From Ariolimax columbianus (Eukaryota; Mollusca; Gastropoda; Stylommatophora; Arionidae), in NCBI GenBank assembly GCA_036924085.1, contig JAVGWX010000007.1, positions 68,272,185 through 68,336,184 of the forward strand: 64,000 nt of DNA, read 5' to 3'. Both the position numbers and the translations under genes were made by a program. This document shows, piece by piece, positions 33,119 to 45,199 of the stretch. The first letter of the stretch is position 1, and each line of letters begins with the position of its first letter. The notes under the pieces were generated by a model, which was not told the origin of the DNA, did not search any database, and worked only from the letters and a program-made list of their open reading frames with translations.

Positions 33119-33629
33119 AACTGAACAGATTCGAATTCAGCTTCCATTTATACATATGTCTGGACAATTTCTAAGACCTCGGAGTTAGTTTCATCTTGTT
33201 GTGGCATTAGATTTAGAATGAACCTGCTCATTTGACAGAACTCCTGTCCGCCATTTTTTAATATGTCAGACTCGGTAGTAGGATAAGATAGTCTCTATGT
33301 CGGGTTTATAACACTTGATAAAATCTACAGTAAATCATTTATATTTTAGCATATATTCATGTTTGATGGTTATTTTTCTAGTTACCCAACGTCGACTTTG
33401 TAACACAATACAGCTATTTTTAATGTTACTGTTGCTTCCTTTTATCTTCAAATCAAAGCTCTTGATTTTTTTCCTTAGGATATCAGCTCAACGTAAAGCA
33501 ATATTTTGCTTACATTTTCCCGTTTTCAATCATTTTCACATGTATCCTTCATATGACTTCGAAAATGGAAAGGAAATACATGACAGAGTCCCTTACTTAT
33601 GGTTTCTTAAAAAATAGGAGATAAATAGC
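33119..33629. other. unassigned AT-rich sequence
   Basis: Open frame 33315-33617 is hydrophobic and unrecognised. It may be the degraded 5' side of the hAT relic that follows. Confidence 0.35.
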
Positions 33630-34450
33630 GTATAAAGCCAGACTATGTCATCTGTTTGGAAATGCTGGCAGAAATTCTTCAAACAGAATCAGCTGAAGGA
33701 ACACTTGGAGAGTGTGCCCTCAAATGTGTCTTTCTAACTGCAGAAGTACTTTGAATAGTTTTGAAAGAGCTATCAAAAGACAGAGATTGGACAGTTGCAC
33801 GAGGCGTGCAGCATCAAGAGACAGATTTGAAGTGGCCCGGTTATTTGGCCGGAACAGGAAGTCACGTTTAAATGGTGAAGAATTAGTCAAACCAGCAACG
33901 CTCTGAAAATGGCAGAACTCATGTGCTACAGAAACAACCTAATGTGCTCAGTGCCTTTTTCTGTAAAAGAGTTGTGAGACGTAAGCCCAAAAAGGGAAGG
34001 AACAAACGATTTTTTCAACCAAAGAGAGAAAACATTTTGCTATTTAACTTGAGCCAACATATGTCCGGAACAATTCACTGCTGATGGTGTATGTTTGGTA
34101 CAAAGGTTCTGATGCAATTTAAAAATACTTGACATTCCGTTCTCGAAATCAGAGCCCGTGGAACTGTTGTCTCGCTGTATATTTCAAAACATCCAGTGTT
34201 GATTTAAAGTGGGATACTGTCCTAGTCTGTCTCCCGATGAAACTCCAACCATGTTTTGAAATGCTAGTGGCTTTTCGGCTTTGGCCAAGACACATTATAC
34301 CAAACTTGAAGATACCCACTGTATGATCCATTGCCAGACATTGCGAGAGAATCAGTTGGAACCTCAAATAGAAGCCGCCATGATTGATGTAATCACGATT
34401 GTTAATTTTGCCAAATTGAATGCAATACACGCACGGCTATTTCGAGACTT

Positions 34451-34469
34451 GGGGGGGGGGGGGGGGGGG
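34451..34469. repeat. poly-G run of 19
   Basis: A homopolymer interrupting the hAT relic right after the RLF block. Length is uncertain in sequencing. Confidence 0.9.
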
Positions 34470-35023
34470 AGAGGAAGTACGCTGGACGTTTTCCTACAAA
34501 CGTGAGGTATCTTTCATGTAAACATGTTCTGAATCGAGTGTGGGCCCTATGAACTGAATGACAAATCTCTCTGGTGGATCGAAAACATATTTTTGCAGAT
34601 AAGTTTGCAGATATTTTTGAGCATTCATTGAATGTGAAATTTCCAATAGAAAAACATAATTTTATCAAGAGAAAATCTTTCAGCATTTGGATCAAAACTT
34701 CTGCACTGGCACCAGAAAGTGAAACAGAACAGGATTTCTGAAGCTTACATAGCTTTTGGAAGATTGTTATGATCTCAGAGTTTTTAAAATCAACGAGACA
34801 TTTACAAGTATCTGACTAAATTCGACAAACTGTATTCTGATTACTTTCCAATGCTTGATTGACATACTATCTGCAGTATTGTAGATCTCTTCAAAGTCAA
34901 CTTACTGACGTGCCTGATGGACTGACAGACCCTCTTCTTGAACTTCGTCCCGACAGTGAAGCTGGCATGTGATTTCAGAACAATATAGATATCTCATCAT
35001 TTTATATGTCAAAACCTGCATTG

Positions 35024-35373
35024 GCGGGGAAGAAAGACTAACGACTGGTCAGGCAAAATATACTGATCAGACATGATAGTCAGGTTTAGGCAAAACATAC
35101 TGGACAAGACCCTCATCTTGACTTCCTTATAGCCCTTCCCCGAAACGGGCTGTTTCCATGGCAATCTGGCTAAGAAGATGAGGGATCGACGTGATTCACG
35201 TAGTAGGGAGCGACACGCAGATGAAGCCAAACATAGCACAACTGACTAGAGAATTCCGGTCCACCTTCATCAGCACGCTGGGAATGTGAGGAAAGCTACT
35301 GCAACTGCCACTTAACGCCGTTATCAGGGCGCACAAAAGAGTAACCTACTCATTGTGGGCATTCGCAAACAAC
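35024..35373 (+). mobile_element. S2 element inserted in the hAT relic, 11-bp TSD
   Basis: AACCTGCATTG at 35013-35023 and 35374-35384 brackets an S2 copy (GACTGGTCAGGCAAAATATA...GATGAAGCCAAACATAGCAC...CTACTCATTGTGGGCATTCG plus a short AAC tail). Removing it rejoins the C-terminal hAT coding pieces. Confidence 0.9.
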
Positions 35374-35624
35374 AACCTGCATTGACACTCGTGTAGACGA
35401 CACAATTAATGTTGCCTTCTGCAACAACTTGTCTATGGGAACAAGGATTGTCTATCCTTACGAACTTGAAAACAAAGTACAGAAATCAGTTTCTCCCTAA
35501 ACTCAGCATTCAATTTGGTCTGTCATGAAATAGATCAGAAATGGCTGCTGTTTTATCCAAAGTGAAATAGCACCATTTTTCAATCCTCAAAACTTGAAGT
35601 GTAAATATTTTGAATTAAATGGTA

Positions 35625-36115
35625 GTGCTAATAACGGGAAGATACTCCAATAACTCTCCAACAGAAGTAAAGGTATTGAAAGTTACTGCTGAGTTTATAA
35701 TCCAAGATGAAGATATCCACCAAGAAAACATAGTATTCCTGACTGATGATTCTTTGGTAATTGCAGCTCAAAACAATATAAAAACGGAGATAATGAACAA
35801 TACACTACTTCCTGACACACCAACAGAACACACAAGATTAGTCAATCAGTGGATTCAATCCCACTACAATATCTAAAGCAGTGCAACTGCAGACAGACTA
35901 GCAAAGTGTGGATGAGATTTCCCACAAACAGATCTGAGCATCACGTATGATGAGACAAAGCCTATAATGAAAGCCATCTTCAGTGGTCATTAATTGATCA
36001 ACACTTCCACTTCTGAAAGGAGACCAACTATTTATGATTGCATGAGTCGTTATCTTCAGATAGAGATCTGGACGAACACGATTCAATTACTATCTTTTCA
36101 ATACAATGAAGATTA
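35625..36115 (+). pseudogene. degenerate RNase H fragment of a non-LTR pol
   Basis: Reads GRYSNNSPTEVKVLKVTAEF, NIVFLTDDSLVIAAQNN, QWIQSHYNI, then after a stop SATADRLAKCG and DLSITYDETKPIMKA. These align with [52 protein letters not shown] and [13 protein letters not shown] of the 55-57 kb element. The LTD Asp and the SH His survive, but the first catalytic Asp region is absent and the second Glu is replaced. A diverged, broken relative. Confidence 0.78.
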
Positions 36116-36599
36116 GGATAGATGACGGTTGGCCGTTGGGGGGGGGGGGGGGGGGGTATTCTATGACCTATAAAGCTGTACGCTCACACAAGAAGAGAGA
36201 GAACAATGCAAGAACACCTCGTGAGACAGATGAGAGACAACAAAAGTCCGGAGTCAAAACAGCCTTACGAATAAAAGTGGTCGTTGTAGAGAAACCGGGG
36301 CCTTGATCTGAGAATGAATGACGACAACGAAGAAGAAGAAAAATAATAAGAATACGAAACGGGGTTTGGGGGGGGGGGGGCGTTGAAATACCGTTTAATA
36401 GAAATGAGAAATTAATTTTCGTTGAGGCCCAAAACAGTTTCGCGACCTCTGCTGTACATTGATAGTACCTTCCGTCCACTAACTGGCATGACCTCTTAGT
36501 ACTGTACAGGTGTAGGTTGCTAACCCCTGACCTGAAATGTCGGGAATAGGATTTGTATCCTTCTGTTACAGTTTCCAGACCAACAATGGTGCAAATTGA
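36116..36599. other. unassigned, with two poly-G runs
   Basis: G runs at 36138-36156 (19) and 36368-36380 (13). GAAGAAGAAGAAAAATAAT at about 36330 looks like an S1-type tail. GGTTGCTAACCCCTG at about 36513-36527 resembles a hAT terminal repeat, but no partner was found. Confidence 0.45.
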
Positions 36600-36960
36600 A
36601 GGTTGTTGCTGTTGTTATTGCTACTATTGTTAGTGTTGCTATTGTTGGTGTTGCTATTGTTGTTATTGTTGTTGTTGTTGTAAGCCACTCGAACTGTTCA
36701 CATTTAACTCTTGATGACGTTATTTTATGACGAGCTAAAGTGGCTCTTCATGCATCCATCTCAAGGCCTACTTGAGAAATGGACCCACGTCCTTCTGACG
36801 TGAGCAATGGGAGACTCATCAGCAAACTCATATCCATGTTGATAGCATTGTTAATTACCACCTCGATGGCAAGTATGCTTGGTCACATCCTGTTTCTAGG
36901 AGCCCTATGAGGAAGTCTTGTAGTATTGATATAAGTATGCTTCACATGCCCCTAATGTTA
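36600..36960 (-). mobile_element. S2b interspersed element
   Basis: GTT/ATT-rich head (36600-36682), then TTTAACTCTTGATGACGTTA, AGTGGCTCTTCATGCATC, GAGACTCATCAGCAAACTCA and TTACCACCTCGATGGC. Same order as 7318-7560. Confidence 0.6.
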
Positions 36961-37855
36961 CTCTTCGTTCCCACAAATTGAAGGTAAAACACCGGATACG
37001 CTTACAGCCATGACTCCTGGCATTACATCTTTAAATCGTTACGTGTGAAACTGTGCAGACTTCCCCTCTACAAACCCCGGTTGATGTTACCAGCCGCATG
37101 ATAATGGGGCCTTTCAGTCGCTATGTGAGATAACTCGTGAGCTGTAGGCTTTCTTGGAAATGTAAAGCAGTTAAAAGTGATATTCGCTGTATATCACACA
37201 GAGCTATGTTATTCAAAGGTTTCCTTGATAAACGTTGATAAGAGTTATTTATCTTCCAGCTGCCGTGTGTGGAAGCGTTATATGTCTTATCTTTCGTTAA
37301 TATTGCTCAGTGAATATACAAATATACATTTTCATTTTAAATGTTAACGACTTTTCATATATATATATTTTTAATTTCCCTTTTATGGCTGCTAATTATT
37401 TCTTTTTACGGGATAAATGGCGTGGGCGAACTTTCCTAATGTTGTAGCTCTAAATAGCAAAAATTGAGCGTATATCCTTTAGTGTTTCCAGATAAGAGTT
37501 TTTTTTGAAGTGATTTTGCGAGTTTGGTGAATGCTTAGAATAAATTGTGAATGTAAAAGAAGCTGGTTGTATACATACTCTGCAGAGTCTTCTACACCAG
37601 TATAAAGACGTAAACTTAAGTTAAGAAAGACATATTGGTTTGTGATGTATAGCATGGGATGACAAATTTGTTAAATATCTAGGAGCCAGGTAAAAAATCT
37701 AGGAGCCAGACTTGGTGCTGAATAAACGTGAAGGAAGTAGATGGGACACTGATTATGAAATGCCAGCTGCCACAGTACAAGACGTAGGGGCCACAGCAAT
37801 ATTTCTTGGCGTCTTGTCCATCGGGATTTGTCGGTTCATGATGTGAAACATGATC
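36961..37855. other. unassigned AT-rich sequence
   Basis: A 19-bp doublet (AATCTAGGAGCCAG type) at 37673-37710; otherwise nothing recognised. Confidence 0.45.
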
Positions 37856-37984
37856 ATCATCAGATGTCCTTGTTCACTCCAGTAGAAGCATAGGACCACT
37901 ACTATATTAGGGCTCTTTGTTAAAACCTATGTTCAAGTATTGCATGGCTGTTTATATTAGTGAGAGCGAGGGCTTCAATAGGAG

Positions 37985-38165
37985 CTGTGAGCTTGGTTTA
38001 CAAACCAAGTGCACTGGGTTCAAATCTCGTCTATGCTAGATTAGACGAATCGGGCATGTTGTAATTTATTTCATGATATGGTGGCGTCTTATAGCTGACC
38101 CGGCTGTAAATGGGTACCTGGTCAAGTCAAGGGAGAATTCAGAGCCCATACAAAAGCTACAAATT
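37985..38165 (+). mobile_element. tRNA-headed SINE (family T relative)
   Basis: B-box-like GGGTTCAAATCTC at about 38017-38029, then a body with GACCCGGCTGTAAATGGGTA and CCTGGTCAAGTCAAGG. The duplicate is at 43626-43806. Confidence 0.6.
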
Positions 38166-38324
38166 TCGGGCTCTGTTGTCAGAACTTTCAGCAAGGAAAA
38201 GGACTGAGCACTTTTGTCCCCCCTCCCCCTCCCCGGAGGGGAGCTGTTTTCCATTTTTTTTTCGTTTTTCTGTGGCTTGCTAACTCCATGCACAGCCTTG
38301 CTTAGTTGCCTTTTTGAACGTGCA

Positions 38325-38545
38325 TAATAGAGTGAACGGCAGAGCGGTTAGAGTACTTACTTCTTACCATAGAGGGGTTTGATCTCCTATTTGGAGAAGC
38401 TCTTGTCTACCTAGCTGTAAATGAAGGCATGGCTTACTGTTGGGAAGACAACGTATCGAGGAAATAAGCATGCCAGCTCCCCTTCATAAAAATCAAAGAC
38501 CCAGCTAAATGAAGTCTCTAATACTTCATCCTCGACAGCAGTGCT
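38325..38545 (+). mobile_element. tRNA-headed SINE, family T
   Basis: GGCAGAGCGGTTAGAGTAC (A-box region) and GGGGTTTGATCTCC (B-box-like) precede CTAGCTGTAAATGAAGGCAT. The end CTTCATAAAAATCAAAGACC...CTAATACTTCATCCTCGAC matches 2990-3050. The duplicate is at 43966-44186. Confidence 0.65.
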
Positions 38546-38769
38546 TCATATTGACTACTTTTACTTTCTTGTTCAAGTTCCGCTATTTTATCTGCAGAGG
38601 CATTCTGCGGCGTCCATTCGTTCATCCTTTCTTTCCTATGTCAGCCATATTTTTTACTACAGCTTATTCGCTTTCAGGAAGGCGTTTACGAGCGTTTTCA
38701 GTGGCTACTTTTAATGACACATTGTGTCATTGTCTTGTTTTTACTTTATAGGTTGCCAGTCCCAAGCAC

Positions 38770-39638
38770 ATTTCTCTTTAGTCGTTGGTTACTATATGCT
38801 TGCAATGGGTTGTCACATGCCAGTCATGCCATACAAGAAATGTCATTTAAATTACATAAACATTTAGCAGACAGGACCGCACGCTGTCCTATGCCGCACA
38901 TTGGCAGGAGACAAAACACAATACAAAATACATGGAAGAAATAGTATCATACGAAAATTGTCTGGCACAACTTATGGAGCAAAGCCAGATGTCCTCGGAA
39001 CATAGCACTTGCACTGTGTTTCTCTGTAGCTGAGTACGCCGCACCAGTCTGGAAGAACTTTGCACATGTCAAACATATAGATACAGCATTAAATGAGACA
39101 GGCCGTACAGTTACTAAATGTCTAAAACCTACACAAACTGAAAAAAATATACCCCATAATCGGCATAGCACCACCAGAGTTACGAAGAACTGTCGCGTCA
39201 GAGATAGGAAGAACTGTCGCGTCAGAGATTGCAAGAGAGAAACAGCGCGCAAGACTAAAGTCAAGACGAAGTTTCTTATAGTCAACACAGTTCCAACAAA
39301 CTAGTCCTGGAAAACGACGCATCGAAAGTTGGAAACAGCTGACACAGGTCTTCTTGATCGAGTTACGGGAAGAAACATGCGCCTTGACATCTCCGGCCCT
39401 ACGCAACATGGAAGTCACTAAATAGACTTCGAACTTCGACTTCGTGTATCACGATGCAGGAAAACCCTGAAAAGATGGGGATACATGGATGATGAAACAT
39501 GCGAATGTGGCGTAACACAAGACCAGGACCATCTGATACTCTGGACAAACCTCCCGGAGACTTGTAGCAGAGAGGACATGCTGAGTGCCAGTAACAGGGC
39601 AATCCACGTGACTGAATATTGGAATAATAAGGTGTGAC
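38770..39638 (+). pseudogene. jockey-type non-LTR pol C-terminus, degenerate
   Basis: In shifting frames: LALCFSVAEYAAPVWKNFAH, KHIDTALNETGRTVTKCLKP, then LRLRVSRCRKTLKRWGYMDD, ETCECGVTQDQDHLILW and SASNRAIHVTEYWNNK before a stop at about 39636-39638. This is the post-RT part of a LINE pol ending in a C-x-C-G...H zinc knuckle and the AxHVxxYW tail. RT is missing and several shifts are present. A1 keeps the natural end; A2 lacks it. Confidence 0.75.
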
Positions 39639-40660
39639 GTAGTGTCAATGACAGGGCAAGTAACTAAGGAGGCGGAAATGATTAGAAAAAAAGTTACGGC
39701 ACTTCTGTAGTTATCTTCGCGCTCGTCTCCGTCCTTAACACTCTGGAAAAGGGAGAAATCGTCTAAACCAGGGCTCTTTAACCTGGACGCTACCGCCCAC
39801 TGGTGGACGATTTTAGCTTCCAGGAGAACGGTAGCAGAGTAATTACATAACATAACGTAACGTGTTTATAATGGTTTAGTGTACAACTAGTTTATTTTAC
39901 TTTACTTCATCTAAAAGTAACTAAGGGCATCCAATGTATTCTTGAATACATTAATTGATCCTGCCTTCACTGTTTCTAGTAGCAATGCATTCCAAGCATC
40001 CACCACTCTCTTATTAAAGAAATATATGTTGTATTAAAAACATAAGCAAATACACAGGCTTGGTGGACGGACATTCGCGAAACTTCGTTCAATTTCGATT
40101 TTAGTGGGTAAAAAACATGTACCCTCACGAAAGTTCTAAAAGTGGACGTCAAATAAAAACAGATCGGCGAGCACTGCCATGAACTGACCAGCTTACTTCC
40201 CCCGTATCATCATGCGGTGCATAGGAGAATTGTTTTTTAAAACCTCTCCAATGAGACCGTCTCTGCAGTTATTTTCTCAAGTTCTTTTCAGCTTCTTCCT
40301 CCTTTCCTTGTTTCCTCCGTGTATTCTTTCATTTGCCTCTTTTCTTCTGTGGGTTCCATGAACGAGATTGCCGGGTAATAAACAGAATATATTTATCTTC
40401 ATTGCCGTCCTTTATCAATTGACTTTTCTAGCTTTCTTATATTTTCAAGTTTCCTTTAAATCCTACAGTAGCTGTATATATTTAGCTTGGTAACCAAGGT
40501 TACGAGTTTCATATGTTTCAAATAACGTTTTAAAGGTAGAAGAATCTCCAACTCAGATATTTGCACAATATGTTATTCACACAGACTAGACGCATGATGA
40601 ATGGGAAGTAATCTCATGAGATAGAAGAAAGCTTCATAAACATGTAGATCCTCCAGGTGG
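39639..40660. other. unassigned; not present in the second copy
   Basis: Lies between A1 and the (GTT) array and has no counterpart after A2. Contains a LINE 3' scrap (39890-40035). AACCAGGGCTCTTTAACCTG at about 39767 looks like a hAT-type terminus without a found partner. Confidence 0.4.
39890..40035 (-). pseudogene. CR1/L2-like LINE pol terminus
   Basis: The minus strand reads FFNKRVVDAWNALLLETVKA and INVFKNTLDALSYF before a stop: the R-VV--WN-LP--VV-A-S---FK--LD block that closes many CR1/L2-type pol proteins. About 45 codons only. Confidence 0.7.
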
Positions 40661-40669
40661 ACAACCTCA

Positions 40670-43498
40670 ATGGGGATGTTGTTGTTGTTTAGGTGGACCA
40701 CAGATATGGGGATGTTGTTGTTGTTGTTGTTTAGGTGGGCCACAGATATGGGGATGTTGTTGTTGTTTTTGTTTACGTGGACCACAGATATGGGGATGTT
40801 GTTGTTGTTTAGGTGGGCCACAGATATAGGGATGTTGTTGTTGTTGTTGTTGTTTAGGTGGGCCACAGATATAGGGATGTTGTTGTTGTTGTTGTTGTTG
40901 TTGTTTAGGTGGGCCACAGATATAGGGATGTTGTTGTTGTTGTTTAGATGGGCCACAGATATAGGGATGTTGTTGTTGTTTAGGTGGGCCACAGATATGG
41001 GGATGTTGTTGTTGTTTAGGTGGGCCACAGATATGGGGATGTTGTTGTTGTTGTTGTTTAGGTGGACCACAGATATGGGGATGTTGTTGTTGTTTAGGTG
41101 GACCACAGATATAGGGATGTTGTTGTTGTTTAGGTGGACCACAGATATAGGGATGTTGTTGTTGTTTAGGTGGACCACAGATATAGGGATGTTGTTGTTG
41201 TTGTTGTTTAGGTGGGCCACAGATATGGGGATGTTGTTGTTGTTGTTGTTTAGGTGGACCACAGATATGGGGATGTTGTTGTTGTTGTTGTTTAGGTGGA
41301 CCACAGATATGGGGATGTTGTTGTTGTTGTTGTTTAGGTGGGCCACAGATATGGGGATGTTGTTGTTGTTTAGGTGGGCCACAGATATGGGGATGTTGTT
41401 GTTGTTTAGGTGGGCCACAGATATGGGGATGTTGTTGTTGTTGTTGTTTAGGTGGAGCACAGATATGGGGATGTTGTTGTTGTTTAGGTGGGCCACAGAT
41501 ATGGGGATGTTGTTGTTGTTTAGGTGGGCTACAGATATGGGGATGTTGTTGTTGTTGTTGTTTAGGTGGACCACAGATACGGGGATGTTGTTGTTGTTGT
41601 TGTTTAGGTGGGCCACAGATATGGGGATGTTGTTGTTGTTTTTGTTTACGTGGACCACAAATATGGGGATGTTGTTGTTGTTTAGGTGGGCCACAGATAT
41701 AGGGATGTTGTTGTTGTTGTTGTTTAGGTGGGCCACAGATATATGGATGTTGTTGTTGTTGTTGTTTAGGTGGGCCACAGATATGGGGATGTTGTTGTTG
41801 TTTAGGTGGGCCACAGATATGGGGATGTTGTTGTTGTTTAGGTGGACCACATATATGGGGATGTTGTTGTTGTTGTTGTTTAGGTGGGCCACAGATATGG
41901 GGATGTTGTTGTTGTTGTTGTTTAGGTGGGCCACAGATATGGGGATGTTGTTGTTGTTTAGGTGGACCACAGATATGGGGATGTTGTTGTTGTTGTTGTT
42001 TAGGTGGACCACAGATATGGGGATGTTGTTGTTGTTGTTGTTTAGGTGGACCACAGATATGGGGATGTTGTTGTTGTTTAGGTGGACCACAGATATAGGG
42101 ATGTTGTTGTTGTTTAGGTGGACCACAGATATAGGGATGTTGTTGTTGTTTAGGTGGACCACAGATATAGGGATGTTGTTGTTGTTGTTGTTTAGGTGGG
42201 CCACAGATATAGGGATGTTGTTGTTGTTGTTTAGGTGGACCACAGATATGGGGATGTTGTTGTTGTTGTTGTTTAGGTGGACCACAGATATGGGGATGTT
42301 GTTGTTGTTGTTGTTTAGGTGGGCCACAGATATGGGGATGTTGTTGTTGTGGTTGTTTAGGTGGGCCACAGATATGGGGATGTTGTTGTTGTTTAGGTGG
42401 GCCACAGATATGGGGATGTTGTTGTTGTTTAGGTGGGCCACAGATATGGGGATGTTGTTGTTGTTTAGGTGGGCCACAGATATGGGGATGTTGTTGTTGT
42501 TGTTGTTTAGGTGGGCCACAGATATGGGGATGTTGTTGTTGTGGTTGTTTAGGTGGACCACAGATATGGGGATGTTGTTGTTGTTGTTGTTTAGGTGGGC
42601 CACAGATATGGGGATGATGTTGTTGTTTAGGTGGACCACAGATATGGGGATGTTGTTGTTGTTTAGGTGGACCACAGATATAGGGATGTTGTTGTTGTTG
42701 TTGTTTAGGTGGGCCACAGATATGGGGATGTTGTTGTTGTTTAGGTGGGCCACAGATATGGGGATGTTGTTGTTGTTTAGGTGGACCACAGATATGGGGA
42801 TGTTGTTGTTGTTGTTGTTTAGGTGGGCCACAGATATGGGGATGTTGTTGTTGTTTAGGTGGGCCACAGATATGGGGATGTTGTTGTTGTTTAGGTGGGC
42901 CACAGATATGGGGATGTTGTTGTTGTTGTTGTTTAGGTGGGCCACAGATATGGGGATGTTGTTGTTGTTTAGGTGGGCCACAGATATGGGGATGTTGTTG
43001 TTGTTTAGTTGGGCCACAGATATGGGGATGTTGTTGTTGTTTAGGTGGACCACAGATATGGGGATGTTTTTGTTGTTGTTGTTTAGGTGGGCCACAGATA
43101 TGGGGATGTTGTTGTTGTTTAGGTGGGCCACAGATATGGGGATGTTGTTGTTGTTGTTGTTTAGGTGGGCCACAGGTATGGGGATGTTGTTGTTGTTGTT
43201 GTTTAGGTGGGCCACAGATATAGGGATGTTGTTGTTGTTTAGGTGGACCACAGATATAGGGATGTTGTTGTTGTTTAGGTGGACCACAGATATAGGGATG
43301 TTGTTGTTGTTGTTGTTTAGGTGGGCCACATATATGGGGATGTTGTTGTTGTTGTTGTTTAGGTGGGCCACAGATATGGGGATGTTGTTGTTGTTGTTGT
43401 TGTTTAGGTGGGCCACAGATATGGGGATGTTGTTGTTGTTGTTGTTTAGGTGGGCCACAGATATGGGGATGTTGTTGTTGTTTAGGTGGACCACAGAT
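40670..43498. repeat. 36/42-bp minisatellite with (GTT)n, array 1
   Basis: About 70 units of TAGGTGGGCCACAGATAT plus GGGGAT, followed by three, five or occasionally other numbers of GTT. Unit length is therefore 36, 39, 42 or 48 and always divisible by three. The whole 2.8 kb stays open in one plus and two minus frames (over 950 codons each). The frames are low-complexity repeats and run on both strands, which argues for array DNA, not a gene. Confidence 0.95.
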
Positions 43499-45199
43499 CA
43501 TCAGATGTCCTTGTTCACTCCAGTAGAAGCATAGGACCACTACTATATTAGGGCTCTTTGTTAAAACCTATGTTCAAGTATTGCATGGCTGTTTATATTA
43601 GTGAGAGCGAGTGCTTCAATAGGAGCTGTGAGCTTGGTTTACAAACCAAGTGTACTGGGTTCAAATCTCGTCTATGCTAGATTAGACGAATCGGGCATGT
43701 TGTAATTTATTTCATGATATGGTGGCGTCTTATAGCTGACCCGGCTGTAAATGGGTACCTGGTCAAGTCAAGGGAGAATTCAGAGCCCATACAAAAGCTA
43801 CAAATTTCGGGCTCTGTTGTCAGAACTTTCAGCAAGGAAAAGGACTGAGAACTTTTGTCCCCCCTCCCCCTCCCCGGAGGGGAGCTGTTTTCCATTTTTT
43901 TTTCGTTTTTCTGTGGCTTGCTAACTCCATGCACAGCCTTGCTTAGTTGCCTTTTTGAACGTGCATAATAGAGTGAACGGCAGAGCGGTTAGAGTACTTA
44001 CTTCTTACCATAGAGGGGTTTGATCTCCTATTTGGAGAAGCTCTTGTCTACCTAGCTGTAAATGAAGGCATGGCTTACTGTTGGGAAGACAACGTATCGA
44101 GGAAATAAGCATGCCAGCTCCCCTTCATAAAAATCAAAGACCCAGCTAAATGAAGTCTCTAATACTTCATCCTCGACAGCAGTGCTTCATATTGACTACT
44201 TTTACTTTCTTGTTCAAGTTCCGCTATTTTATCTGCAGAGGCATTCTGCGGCGTCCATTCGTTCATCCTTTCTTTCCTATGTCAGCCATATTTTTTACTA
44301 CAGCTTATTCGCTTTCAGGAAGGCGTTTACGAGCGTTTTCAGTGGCTACTTTTAATGACACATTGTGTCATTGTCTTGTTTTTACTTTATAGGTTGCCAG
44401 TCCCAAGCACATTTCTCTTTAGTCGTTGGTTACTATATGCTTGCAATGGGTTGTCACATGCCAGTCATGCCATACAAGAAATGTCATTTAAATTACATAA
44501 ACATTTAGCAGACAGGACCGCACGCTGTCCTATGCCGCACATTGGCAGGAGACAAAACACAATACAAAATACATGGAAGAAATAGTATCATACGAAAATT
44601 GTCTGGCACAACTTATGGAGCAAAGCCAGATGTCCTCGGAACATAGCACTTGCACTGTGTTTCTCTGTAGCTGAGTACGCCGCACCAGTCTGGAAGAACT
44701 TTGCACATGTCAAACATATAGATACAGCATTAAATGAGACAGGCCGTACAGTTACTAAATGTCTAAAACCTACACAAACTGAAAAAAATATACCCCATAA
44801 TCGGCATAGCACCACCAGAGTTACGAAGAACTGTCGCGTCAGAGATAGGAAGAACTGTCGCGTCAGAGATTGCAAGAGAGAAACAGCGCGCAAGACTAAA
44901 GTCAAGACGAAGTTTCTTATAGTCAACACAGTTCCAACAAACTAGTCCTGGAAAACGACGCATCGAAAGTTGGAAACAGCTGACACAGGTCTTCTTGATC
45001 GAGTTACGGGAAGAAACATGCGCCTTGACATCTCCGGCCCTACGCAACATGGAAGTCACTAAATAGACTTCGAACTTCGACTTCGTGTATCACGATGCAG
45101 GAAAACCCTGAAAAGATGGGGATACATGGATGATGAAACATGCGAATGTGGCGTAACACAAGACCAGGACCATCTGATACTCTGGACAAACCTCCCGGA
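43497..45199. repeat. 1,703-bp duplicated block, copy A2
   Basis: Second copy of 37856-39558. Its left edge joins array 1 (GGACCACAGATCATCAG) and its right edge joins array 2 (CTCCCGGACCACAGATATGG). Both joints show two to three bases of microhomology. Confidence 0.95.
44411..45199 (+). pseudogene. duplicate LINE pol C-terminus, cut by the array
   Basis: Same fragment as 38770-39638 but ending at the Leu-Pro codons of LWTNLP, where the minisatellite takes over. Confidence 0.8.

Larger units (their letters stand above)
33630..35620 (+). pseudogene. ZBED5-like hAT transposase relic
   Basis: Pieces occur in the correct order in shifting frames. About 33633: KPDYVICLEMLAEILQ, a BED zinc-finger start with the first Cys lost. 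33860-33915: GEELVKPATL and KMAELMC. 34380-34450: IDVITIVNFAKLNAIHARLF, the core N-F-K...RLF block. 34580-34690: ADIFEHSLNVK. About 34892-34970: LQSQLTDVPDGLTDPLLELR. 35390-35550: MLPSATTCLWEQGLSILTNL and KTKYRN, the hAT C-terminal dimerisation region. Many stops, a 19-G run at 34451-34469 and an S2 insertion (35024-35373) show that it is dead. hAT transposases cut and paste DNA in the nucleus. Confidence 0.82.
37856..39558. repeat. 1,703-bp duplicated block, copy A1
   Basis: Repeats at 43497-45199 with a constant offset of 5641 and no insertions or deletions. I count three substitutions (near 37973, 38010 and 38207). It contains two SINEs and most of a LINE 3' end. Confidence 0.95.

Noticed and set aside
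39764..39845. hAT terminal repeat (CAGGGCTCTTTAACCTG)
   Set aside because: No inverted partner or 8-bp duplication found within the window.
40573..43540. Three overlapping open frames of over 950 codons on both strands
   Set aside because: They are pure products of a tandem array whose unit is a multiple of three. Codons mirror the repeat, and the frames overlap each other on both strands.
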